This document shows, piece by piece, positions 1-6,321 of a stretch of DNA of 6,321 bases. Position 1 is the stretch's first letter. Each line of letters opens with the position of its first letter. The position numbers and the translations under genes were made by a program. The notes beneath the pieces were generated by a model that was given only the letters and a program-made list of their open reading frames with translations, did not search any database and was not told the DNA's origin. The stretch comes from Sulfuricella sp. (GTDB lineage Bacteria; Pseudomonadota; Gammaproteobacteria; Burkholderiales; Sulfuricellaceae). The stretch lies in assembly GCA_019911785.1 (NCBI GenBank), contig JAIOJM010000084.1:1-6321 (forward strand), written 5' to 3'.

Positions 1-681
1 GCCATCCACGATCAACAGCTCGTTTTCGCGGATCAGCTGGCGTGCGTGGTGCAGCGCCACGATCGAGGGGATGTTCAGGCTGCGGGCAACAATCGCGGTG
101 TGCGAAGTGGCGCCGCCGACATCGGTGATGAATGCGGCGAAAGGCTGCTGCTTGAACAGCATCATGTCGGCAGGGCTTAAGTCGTGCGCCACCAGAATCC
201 GGCCCACCTCAGCACTGACCGGAGGAGGCACATGACTGGAATGGCCAAGCAAAGCCTTAATCACGCGTTCCACCACCTGCACCACGTCAGCTTTGCGCTC
301 ACGCAGATAGTCATCTTCAATCTGATCAAACTGAGCGATCAACGTATCCATCTGCTGCTTCAGCGCCCATTCCGCATTAAAGCGCTGCCCCTTGATCAGA
401 TCGATCGGTGTTTTGGAAAGTGTGTGGTCGTTCAGGATCAGCAGATGCAGATCGAGAAAGGCGCCGAATTCCGCTGGAGAACCGGCAGGGATATTCACCC
501 GCAATGCCTCCAGTTCGAGGCGGGTGGTTTCTATCGCCGCCTCGAAGCGATCAATCTCGTTAGGAATTTGCGCTAACGGCAAGATATAAAGGGGGACCTC
601 CAGCACGGCGTGAGAGATCAAATGGGCATTGCCAATGGCAATGCCCCCGGATACTCCGACACCGTGCATGGAAAAACTCAT
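1..681 (-). CDS. ptsI: PTS Enzyme I (phosphoenolpyruvate-protein phosphotransferase), N-terminal part, cut by left edge
   Basis: Cytoplasmic first enzyme of the phosphotransferase system: it autophosphorylates from PEP and passes the phosphate to HPr. The window holds the first 227 codons, covering the N-terminal HPr-binding and phosphohistidine domain; the C-terminal PEP-binding barrel lies outside. The start MSFSMHGVGVSGGIAIG is typical of the family. The segment GGATSHTAIVAR at residues 189-200 is the phosphohistidine motif, with His194 as the predicted active-site histidine. ILVAHDLSPADM near residues 162-173 is also characteristic. The ATG at 681 is preceded by GAGGGAA (689-695) with a 7-nt spacer, a good ribosome binding site. 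It lies 31 nt after ptsH on the same strand, so co-transcription is expected. Third codon positions look less GC-biased here than in the genes to the right, by eye only. Family assignment is very secure; whether the full protein is intact cannot be seen. Confidence 0.96.
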   Translation of the reverse strand, partial: MSFSMHGVGVSGGIAIGNAHLISHAVLEVPLYILPLAQIPNEIDRFEAAIETTRLELEALRVNIPAGSPAEFGAFLDLHLLILNDHTLSKTPIDLIKGQRFNAEWALKQQMDTLIAQFDQIEDDYLRERKADVVQVVERVIKALLGHSSHVPPPVSAEVGRILVAHDLSPADMMLFKQQPFAAFITDVGGATSHTAIVARSLNIPSIVALHHARQLIRENELLIVDG

Positions 682-712
682 CGTGCCGTTCCCTCGCTAT
701 CGGGTCTTCTCA

Positions 713-982
713 TCATTCCCCCTCGCCAAAACGGTCAGCAATCAGAATCGTCAAAGCCTGCATCGCCTCATCTTCGTCGGCACCGTCGATCTCAAGGTGG
801 ATAGTGCTGCCCTTGTTCGCCGCCAGCATCATCACTCCCATGATGCTTTTGGCGTTGACGCGGCGCTCGTTGCGCGCAATCCAGATTTCGCTCTTGAACT
901 GCCCCGCCAGCTGGGTGAGCTTGGCAGAAGCGCGCGCATGCAGGCCAAGCTTGTTAACGATCTCAATGTCTTGCTGTAACAT
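713..982 (-). CDS. ptsH: HPr, phosphocarrier protein of the PTS (89 aa)
   Basis: Small cytoplasmic phosphocarrier between Enzyme I and EIIA proteins. The 89 residues match the usual HPr length (85-90). The site NKLGLHARASAKL places the phosphorylated histidine exactly at His15, followed by Arg17. NAKSIMGVMML places a serine exactly at position 46 in the context recognised by HPr kinase/phosphorylase (HprK). Regulatory Ser46 phosphorylation is therefore plausible, and hprK is known from betaproteobacteria but is not in this window. I chose the ATG at 982 over upstream in-frame starts (up to 1015) because AGGGAGG (989-995) sits 6 nt before it and because it gives the canonical His15 numbering. 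The gene start overlaps the 3' end of the EIIA gene by 20 nt, so its ribosome binding site lies within EIIA coding sequence and translational coupling is likely. ptsI follows after 31 nt. Confidence 0.97.
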   Translation of the reverse strand: MLQQDIEIVNKLGLHARASAKLTQLAGQFKSEIWIARNERRVNAKSIMGVMMLAANKGSTIHLEIDGADEDEAMQALTILIADRFGEGE

Positions 983-1376
983 CGCAGGCCTCCCTGGTGA
1001 CATGAACCACCCCATCGTGGCCGCCGGAGAACGCCTTCTCTGCCACTGCTTCCAGCGGATCGTTGCGGTAAGTGATCGCCCGCACCAGCATCGGCAGATT
1101 GACCCCGGCTACGCACTCCACCCGGCCAGGCTCGACCAGGCGGCAGGCGATATTGCTCGGCGTGGCACCATACATGTCGGTCAGCACCAGCACCCCGCTG
1201 CCATCGTCAAGCCCCTCGATAATCTCCCGCACCTGAGCCAACAGCCGGCCGGGATCGTCCTGGACCGCCACGCCGAACTGCTGCAACCGCGGCTGGGGGC
1301 CGCCGAATACATGGCTGGCGCAGTGAATCAGGCTGTCGCCCAGAGTGCCATGTGCGATGATTAGAATGCCGATCAT
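963..1376 (-). CDS. Mannose-family PTS EIIA protein (ManX-like, single domain, 137 aa)
   Basis: Cytoplasmic EIIA of the mannose family, accepting phosphate from HPr. The protein begins MIGILIIAHGTLGDSL, with His9 as the predicted phosphorylated residue (His10 in E. coli ManX). VLVLTDMYGATPSNIA around residues 62-77 is the second conserved motif; Asp67 corresponds to the active-site aspartate of the family. It is a stand-alone A domain: no EIIB domain is fused and no EIIB, EIIC or EIID gene is visible. That matches the regulatory, transport-incomplete PTS found beside HPr and Enzyme I in many betaproteobacteria. The ATG at 1376 has AAGGA (1383-1387) 6 nt upstream; an in-frame TTG at 1403 would add nine unconserved residues and is not preferred. 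The 3' end overlaps ptsH by 20 nt. Naming varies (manX, ptsA, 'fructose subfamily IIA'), so no symbol is given. The target it regulates cannot be read from the sequence. Confidence 0.93.
   Translation of the reverse strand: MIGILIIAHGTLGDSLIHCASHVFGGPQPRLQQFGVAVQDDPGRLLAQVREIIEGLDDGSGVLVLTDMYGATPSNIACRLVEPGRVECVAGVNLPMLVRAITYRNDPLEAVAEKAFSGGHDGVVHVTREACDVTARH
989..995 (-). promoter_or_regulatory. Shine-Dalgarno sequence of ptsH inside the EIIA gene
   Basis: On the minus strand AGGGAGG lies 6 nt before the ATG at 982. It is the strongest ribosome binding site in the left half and decides the HPr start. It is embedded in the last codons of the EIIA gene, so ribosomes finishing EIIA pass directly over it. 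Confidence 0.8.
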
Positions 1377-1400
1377 TGGGAGTCCTTGGTTCCTGCCAAA

Positions 1401-1422
1401 CAAAAAGCGGCCATTTTACCGC
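1401..1422 (-). terminator. Weak hairpin plus T-run in the apbE-EIIA gap; alternatively a -10 element
   Basis: On the minus strand, GCGGT (1422-1418) can pair with GCCGC (1411-1407) across a 6-nt loop: four GC pairs and one wobble. Five T residues (1406-1402) follow. This has the shape of an intrinsic terminator, but the stem is short, so it would probably attenuate only partly. The same stretch contains TAAAAT (1418-1413), which resembles a sigma70 -10 box. No good -35 is placed 16-18 bp upstream; the best is CTGATT with a 19-bp spacer. Either reading would partly separate PTS expression from the gsh-apbE genes. Both are weakly supported. Confidence 0.3.
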
Positions 1423-1439
1423 AAAGACGAGCCGCTGAA

Positions 1440-2510
1440 TCAGGGAACTTCATGAAATACCAGCCCCTTTTCCTGAAACTCCAGACGTTTTTTCATCGCC
1501 GCGGTCAGGTAGACTTCGCCGCGTTCATCGATCAGCATGGCGCTCTCCGCTCCCATGGCTTTCGCCGCCGCGCGCCAGCCCTTCACGCCGGCGATAAAAG
1601 CCGGCTTGGAGGCAACATCGGACAGCGTGCCGGCATTCTTCCCCCGGGGAATCAGCACGGTCACCGCCTGCACGCCCTGCGCCGGGTAACCGGTGCGCGG
1701 ATCGATGATGTGACAGTAGCGCTTGCCGTCGAGCTCAAAGTAACGCTGGTAATCTCCCGAAGTGCCGATCGCTTCGCCGTCGTGAAGCTCCAGCGAGGCA
1801 ATTGCCGCGGCCTTGCGCGGATGCTGCACGCCGACGCGCCAGGGCTGGCCGCCGCGGCTGCCGACCGCGATGATATTGCCGCCGATGTTGATCAGCGCGC
1901 CTTTCACCCCCTGGGCACGCAGGTATTCCGCCGCCAGATCGAGCGCATAGCCCTTGGCATAGCCGCCAAGATCGAGCTGGACGGCCGGGTTCTTGCTGTA
2001 GAGCTGAATCCCCTCGAACACGATGTCGGTCATGCGCGGATTGGCCTGGACCAGCGCCCTGATTTCCCCGGGGTCGGGCCGTTGCGGCGCGAACTCGTCG
2101 CCCTGGAACCCCCACAGTTTGATCAGCCTGCCGATGGCAGGGTTGAACAAGCCGCCCGATATTTCCGACAGGCGCGTGGCATCCTGGATGATCGGGACCA
2201 GACCGGGTACAGCCGCCGCTTTCGACGGGCTTTGCGCGAACACCGCATTCATCCGCGACAGCGCTCCCGGCTCCCAGGCATGCAGGGTACGGTGCAGATA
2301 ATCGAAGTCCGCCAGCACCTTGCCCGCCAGCTCCCTGGCGCGCGCCTCTTCCTCGCCGGAAATCGTCACCTCCACCATCGTGCCGAAGACGAAGCTTTGC
2401 TCGCGGTGGACAGGGGGTTCCTTGGCGCAGCCGGTCAGGACAAGAATCATGGCGAGCAGTGAGCAGAAAGCTGCGAGCGAAGGAAAACCGGGAAAGAATT
2501 TGCCGCTCAC
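1440..2510 (-). CDS. apbE: FAD:protein FMN transferase, ApbE family, predicted lipoprotein (356 aa)
   Basis: ApbE enzymes use FAD and Mg2+ to attach FMN covalently to a Thr or Ser of target flavoproteins such as NqrB/C or RnfD/G subunits, outside the cytoplasm. Residues 1-28 form a lipoprotein signal: a hydrophobic stretch ending in lipobox LTGC with Cys28 as the lipidation site. Ala29 at position +2 fits outer-membrane sorting. Family landmarks are FGTMVEV (42-48), SGGLFNPAIGRLIKLWGF (118-135), DLGGYAKGYALD (180-191), INIGGNI (207-213), GTSGDYQRYFELDGKRYCHIIDPRTGYP (249-276; G252, D253, H267, D270) and SDVASKPAFIAG (297-308, with D298 as likely metal ligand). Length is normal for the family. 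The start is a GTG 3 nt after the gshB stop, with GGGAG 9 nt upstream inside gshB. The only nearby in-frame ATG, codon 21, would destroy the signal peptide. No flavinylation target is nearby. An inverted heptamer repeat covers the start. Confidence 0.93.
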   Translation of the reverse strand: MSGKFFPGFPSLAAFCSLLAMILVLTGCAKEPPVHREQSFVFGTMVEVTISGEEEARARELAGKVLADFDYLHRTLHAWEPGALSRMNAVFAQSPSKAAAVPGLVPIIQDATRLSEISGGLFNPAIGRLIKLWGFQGDEFAPQRPDPGEIRALVQANPRMTDIVFEGIQLYSKNPAVQLDLGGYAKGYALDLAAEYLRAQGVKGALINIGGNIIAVGSRGGQPWRVGVQHPRKAAAIASLELHDGEAIGTSGDYQRYFELDGKRYCHIIDPRTGYPAQGVQAVTVLIPRGKNAGTLSDVASKPAFIAGVKGWRAAAKAMGAESAMLIDERGEVYLTAAMKKRLEFQEKGLVFHEVP

Positions 2511-2531
2511 TGCTTACTGCTCCCCGCTCAC
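2452..2531. repeat. Inverted pair of heptamer arrays spanning the gshB stop and apbE start
   Basis: Read on the plus strand, 2452-2479 consists of four 7-bp units fitting GNRAGCD. Read on the minus strand, 2531-2504 consists of four more units of the same consensus, for example GTGAGCG and GTAAGCA. The arms match at 22 of 28 positions and are separated by 24 bp (2480-2503). In the leftward mRNA, three of the six differences become G-U wobbles, so 25 of 28 positions can pair. The 5' arm encodes the last five residues of GshB (VSGEQ), its TAA stop (2516-2514), and the apbE GTG (2510-2508) with its ribosome binding site. The 3' arm encodes about residues 11-20 of the ApbE signal peptide. The repeat is seen directly; any role in translation is inference. 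Confidence 0.8.
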
Positions 2532-3464
2532 TTTATTTTCCAGTCTTTCCACGAACATCCCCGCCACGTCGAAGCCGGTCTGGCTGGCGATTTCCTGCAT
2601 CCCGGTCGGGCTGGTGACGTTGATCTCGGTGAGCCAGTCGCCGATCACGTCGAGGCCGACCAGGAACAGCCCGGCTTCCCTGAGCTTCGGCCCGAGTACG
2701 GCAGCAATTTCCTGGTCCCGGTCAGAAAGCGGCTGCGCCACGCCCTTGCCGCCGGCGGCGAGGTTGCCACGGGTTTCGCCTGCTTTCGGGATGCGCGCCA
2801 GCGCATAAGGCACCGGCTCGCCGTCGATCAGCAGGATGCGCTTGTCGCCCAGGGAAATCTCCGGGATGTAACGCTGCGCCATCACGGTTCTGGCTCCCAG
2901 CTGCGTCATGGTTTCGATGATCACGTTCAGATTGGGGTCACTGCGCTGGATGCGGAACACCGAGCTGCCGCCCATCGCGTCCAGCGGCTTGAGGATGATG
3001 TCACCGTGTTTTTCGATGAACTCGCGAATCAGCGCCTCCTGCCTGGTGACCAGCGTGGGCGGCATGAATTCTGGGAATTTTGCGGTGGAAAGCTTTTCGT
3101 TGAAATCGCGTATCGCCGCCGGGCGGTTGAAAATCCGCGCGCCTTGCTCCTCCGCCAGCTCCAGCAGATAGGTGCCGTAGATGTATTCCATGTCGAAGGG
3201 TGGATCCTTGCGCATCAGCGTGACGTCGAAGTCGGAGAGCGCGCGCCAGGCCGGTGCTTCCAGCGTGTACCAGCGCAGCGCGTCATCCACCAGGTCAAGC
3301 TTGCGGACGAAGCCGGTCACCGCGCCATCACGCAACACCATCTCATGCTGCTCCATGACGTAGATTTCGTGGCCGCGTGCATGTGCCGCGCGCATCACGG
3401 CAAAGGTCGAATCCTTGTAGGTTTTGATGGACTCCAGCGGGTCAAGAATGATCGCCAGTTTCAT
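2514..3464 (-). CDS. gshB: Glutathione synthetase (316 aa)
   Basis: ATP-grasp ligase of the cytoplasm that joins gamma-glutamylcysteine and glycine to make glutathione, the second step of the pathway. At 316 residues it has the length of the E. coli enzyme. Family landmarks in order are LDPLESIKTYKDSTFAVM (7-24), RKDPPFDMEYIYGTYLLE (85-102), FPEFMPPT (130-137), ILKPLDAMGGSSVF (157-170, nucleotide-binding lysine and glycine-rich loop), GDKRILLIDGEPVPYALARIP (206-226), GETRGNLAAGGKG (229-241) and LTEINVTSPTGMQEI (278-292). In the last, Glu280 and Asn282, with Asp271, are the predicted metal ligands. The ATG overlaps the gshA stop (ATGA), with GGAG 11 nt upstream, so coupled translation is expected. 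The last five residues (VSGEQ) and the stop codon lie in the heptamer repeat, so the extreme C-terminus may be repeat-derived. Confidence 0.97.
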   Translation of the reverse strand: MKLAIILDPLESIKTYKDSTFAVMRAAHARGHEIYVMEQHEMVLRDGAVTGFVRKLDLVDDALRWYTLEAPAWRALSDFDVTLMRKDPPFDMEYIYGTYLLELAEEQGARIFNRPAAIRDFNEKLSTAKFPEFMPPTLVTRQEALIREFIEKHGDIILKPLDAMGGSSVFRIQRSDPNLNVIIETMTQLGARTVMAQRYIPEISLGDKRILLIDGEPVPYALARIPKAGETRGNLAAGGKGVAQPLSDRDQEIAAVLGPKLREAGLFLVGLDVIGDWLTEINVTSPTGMQEIASQTGFDVAGMFVERLENKVSGEQ

Positions 3465-4732
3465 GGCGCCAGCCGCTCCAGCTCGATCGCCGCCGCCAGC
3501 AGCGCCAGCCGGGCCACCACGCCGTAGGCGTAGAAACGGTTGGGCTCGGCGTCAGGCGCGGCAGCATAGTCCGGCAGGGTGAGCGCAGTCTCGAACGCCA
3601 GAGGTTCGAAGCGCATTCCCGGCGCATTCAGGTTCTCGTCCTTGCCGCGACCGGTATGAACGCGGTAGAAACCGCCGACGACAAAGTGATCCATCATGTA
3701 CACCACCGGCTCGGCCACCGCGTCGGCCAAGCTTTCAAAGGTGTAGACACCTTCCTGAATGATGACGTCGGTAACCGCCACACCCTCCTTGCCCACCGCC
3801 ATCTTGTTGCGCTGCTTGCGGTTCAGGTCCCGCACTTCGGAGGCGTCCTTCACCGTCATGATGCCCATGCCGTAAGTGCCGGCATCCGCCTTGACGATGA
3901 CGAAAGGCGCCTCGTTCACGCCGTATTCGCAGTATTTATCGCGGATATCCTTGAGCAGATCGTCGACATGGGCGGCGAGGCATTCCTCGCCTCGCCGCTC
4001 CTGGAAATTGATTTCGCCGCAGGTGGCAAAGAAGGGATTGATCAGCCAGGGGTCGATGTTTACCAGCCTGGCGAATTCCTCGGCAACCTGATTGTAAGCA
4101 CTGAAATGACCGGATTTGCGCCTTGTGTACCATCCCGCGCCCAGGGGCGGGATCACCGGCTGATCGAGGCCCTTCAGGATATCGGGAACTCCCGCCGAAA
4201 GGTCGTTGTTGAGCAGGATCGCGCAGGGATCGAAGCCGTCCAGCTTCAAGCGGTTGCCCTCGCGTCTCAACGGCTCCAGGGTCAGGGACGAGCCATCCGG
4301 CAAATCGAGCGTGGTGGGCGCGGTGATTTCCGGCAGCAGGCTGCCGATGCGCACCTGCAAACCGGCATGGCGCAGAATGGAGGCGAGCGCCACCACGTTC
4401 TGCAGGTAAAAGATATTGCGGGTGTGACTTTCCGGGATCAGCAGGAATCGCTGCGCCACGGGGCAAACCTTCTCCACCGCCGACATCGCCGCCTGCACGC
4501 AGAGCGGCATGAAGTCGCGGTTCAGGTTGTTGAACCCGCCGGGGAACAGGTTGGTATCCACCGGGGCGAGCTTGAAGCCGCTGTTGCGCAAGTCCACCGA
4601 GGCGTAGAACGGCGCGGCGCGATCCTGCCATTGGGTGCGGAACCAGTGCTCGATGCGCGGCTGCGCGTCCAGAATATGCTGCTCCAGAGCGAGCAGGGGG
4701 CCGGTAAGCGCGGTAGTCAAATGGGGAACCAT
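3461..4732 (-). CDS. gshA: Glutamate-cysteine ligase, proteobacterial GshA type (423 aa)
   Basis: First enzyme of glutathione synthesis: ATP-dependent joining of the gamma-carboxyl of glutamate to cysteine in the cytoplasm. The sequence matches the proteobacterial GshA family (Pfam GshA, PF08886, recalled rather than searched), which is not the E. coli-type ligase. Recognisable conserved stretches are YASVDLRNSGFKLAPVDTNL (43-62), FPGGFNNLN (63-71), IPESHTRN (99-106), ILLNNDLS (172-179), WYTRRKSGHF (201-210), FVIVKADAGTYGMGIMTV (277-294) and a C-terminal GGFYRVH (353-359). Length is normal for this family. The chosen ATG at 4732 has only a weak GGA 5 nt upstream. The ATG at 4742 is out of frame with the conserved protein and is not used. 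The gene ends in an ATGA overlap with gshB. A sigma70-like promoter lies about 30-60 bp upstream. Next to gshB the function is very secure. Confidence 0.95.
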   Translation of the reverse strand: MVPHLTTALTGPLLALEQHILDAQPRIEHWFRTQWQDRAAPFYASVDLRNSGFKLAPVDTNLFPGGFNNLNRDFMPLCVQAAMSAVEKVCPVAQRFLLIPESHTRNIFYLQNVVALASILRHAGLQVRIGSLLPEITAPTTLDLPDGSSLTLEPLRREGNRLKLDGFDPCAILLNNDLSAGVPDILKGLDQPVIPPLGAGWYTRRKSGHFSAYNQVAEEFARLVNIDPWLINPFFATCGEINFQERRGEECLAAHVDDLLKDIRDKYCEYGVNEAPFVIVKADAGTYGMGIMTVKDASEVRDLNRKQRNKMAVGKEGVAVTDVIIQEGVYTFESLADAVAEPVVYMMDHFVVGGFYRVHTGRGKDENLNAPGMRFEPLAFETALTLPDYAAAPDAEPNRFYAYGVVARLALLAAAIELERLAP

Positions 4733-4764
4733 GGCTGTCCATGAAAAGTTCAGGGGTGATGATG

Positions 4765-4793
4765 ATTGTAGCGGATAAGGCCGGGCTCGTCAG
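4765..4793 (-). promoter_or_regulatory. Sigma70-like promoter for the gshA-gshB-apbE-PTS gene train
   Basis: On the minus strand a -35 box CTGACG (4793-4788, 4 of 6 consensus matches) is followed after exactly 17 bp by a -10 box TACAAT (4770-4765, 5 of 6). Transcription would start near 4758, giving a leader of about 26 nt before the gshA ATG. The leader is too short for a riboswitch. This is the only good promoter seen for the leftward genes. Confidence 0.65.
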
Positions 4794-4840
4794 GACTCCG
4801 GCAGGAGAACCGGCGCCGACGCGAGAAAGGGCTGCTTATT

Positions 4841-4850
4841 TTGCGCGCAA
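4841..4850. other. Perfect 10-bp palindrome TTGCGCGCAA upstream of the ybiT -10 box
   Basis: The self-complementary sequence ends 5 bp before the TATAAT box, inside the promoter spacer. That position would suit a small operator site, but 10-bp CG-rich palindromes also arise by chance in GC-rich DNA. No known regulator site is recognised, and it is not repeated elsewhere in the gap. Confidence 0.3.
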
Positions 4851-4852
4851 TT

Positions 4853-4861
4853 TGGTATAAT
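4853..4861 (+). promoter_or_regulatory. Extended -10 promoter of the ybiT-like gene
   Basis: A perfect TATAAT (4856-4861) is preceded directly by TGG (4853-4855), giving the extended -10 pattern TGnTATAAT. No convincing -35 box lies 16-18 bp upstream, which fits an extended -10 type. Transcription would start near 4868, about 31 nt before the TTG start codon. Together with the gshA promoter it forms a back-to-back divergent pair in the 166-bp gap. Confidence 0.7.
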
Positions 4862-4884
4862 GCTCGGTTTTTACAGCACTATTC

Positions 4885-4888
4885 AGGA
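4885..4888 (+). promoter_or_regulatory. Shine-Dalgarno AGGA for the TTG start of the ybiT-like gene
   Basis: AGGA lies 10 nt before the TTG at 4899, slightly farther than ideal. No ATG or GTG precedes the conserved protein in this frame; the first ATG is codon 9 (4923), inside the conserved TMQFG segment. The weak site and TTG codon suggest modest translation. Confidence 0.5.
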
Positions 4889-4898
4889 TAGCCCCACA

Positions 4899-6321
<1,423 letters not shown>

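Noticed and set aside
184..576. A 130-codon plus-strand open frame opposite ptsI
   Set aside because: The minus strand encodes the conserved Enzyme I N-terminal domain, so the plus frame is a shadow.
983..1015. Longer HPr with 11 extra N-terminal residues
   Set aside because: The strong Shine-Dalgarno at 989-995 would fall inside the gene, and the extension would move the active histidine away from the canonical position 15.
1386..2462. A 358-codon plus-strand open frame opposite apbE
   Set aside because: It is antisense to a gene with clear ApbE motifs and a lipobox. The frame's protein shows no domain, and nothing upstream resembles a promoter.
3936..4742. A second minus-strand frame starting at the ATG at 4742, just upstream of gshA
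   Set aside because: It is shifted by one base from gshA and its translation is Arg/Ala/Pro-rich without conserved motifs. The gshA frame carries the enzyme.
3656..4744. A 362-codon plus-strand open frame opposite gshA
   Set aside because: It lies entirely across the well-supported gshA gene. The composition (many Arg, His, Gln and Val) is that of an antisense shadow and no family is recognisable.
4733..4764. Possible riboswitch or leader peptide before gshA
   Set aside because: The predicted leader is only about 26 nt, too short for a structured aptamer, and contains no cysteine-rich small frame.

Overview
The window looks like a chromosomal segment of a betaproteobacterium, probably of the Nitrosomonadales/Gallionellales-type lineages, though the lineage is an inference. 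The reasons are the proteobacterial-type glutamate-cysteine ligase (the PF08886-like GshA family, not the E. coli type), the gene order gshA-gshB followed by a mannose-family EIIA, HPr and Enzyme I, the high GC content, and an HPr that carries both His15 and Ser46. No mobile element, tRNA, rRNA or CRISPR array was seen.

Layout. Nearly all of positions 1-4732 is one leftward (minus-strand) gene train. In transcription order it runs gshA (4732-3461), gshB (3464-2514, ATGA overlap), an apbE-family lipoprotein (2510-1440, 3-nt gap), a mannose-type EIIA (1376-963, 63-nt gap), ptsH/HPr (982-713, 20-nt overlap) and ptsI/Enzyme I (681 to beyond the left edge, 31-nt gap). Positions 4733-4898 are a 166-bp divergent promoter region. 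It holds a sigma70-like promoter for gshA on the minus strand and an extended -10 promoter on the plus strand. From 4899 rightwards runs an ABC-F ATPase closely resembling E. coli YbiT. It starts at TTG and is cut by the right edge after 474 codons.

How the genes work together. GshA and GshB carry out the two ATP-dependent steps of glutathione synthesis. The PTS genes form a phosphorelay PEP -> EI -> HPr -> EIIA. No EIIB or EIIC transporter is visible in the window, which fits the regulatory, transport-incomplete PTS known from many betaproteobacteria. The apbE gene encodes a predicted FAD:protein FMN transferase anchored as a lipoprotein. It lies between the glutathione and PTS genes and has no obvious functional tie to either. 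YbiT belongs to the ribosome-associated ABC-F proteins and is transcribed separately.

The most unusual element is at the gshB-apbE junction. Two oppositely oriented arrays of four 7-bp units (consensus GNRAGCD) sit at 2452-2479 and 2504-2531. In the mRNA they can fold into a 28-bp imperfect hairpin with a 24-nt loop. The 5' arm contains the gshB stop codon and the apbE GTG start, and both arms are also coding sequence. The rest of the window is conserved housekeeping sequence, and I found no convincing undescribed multi-gene system.
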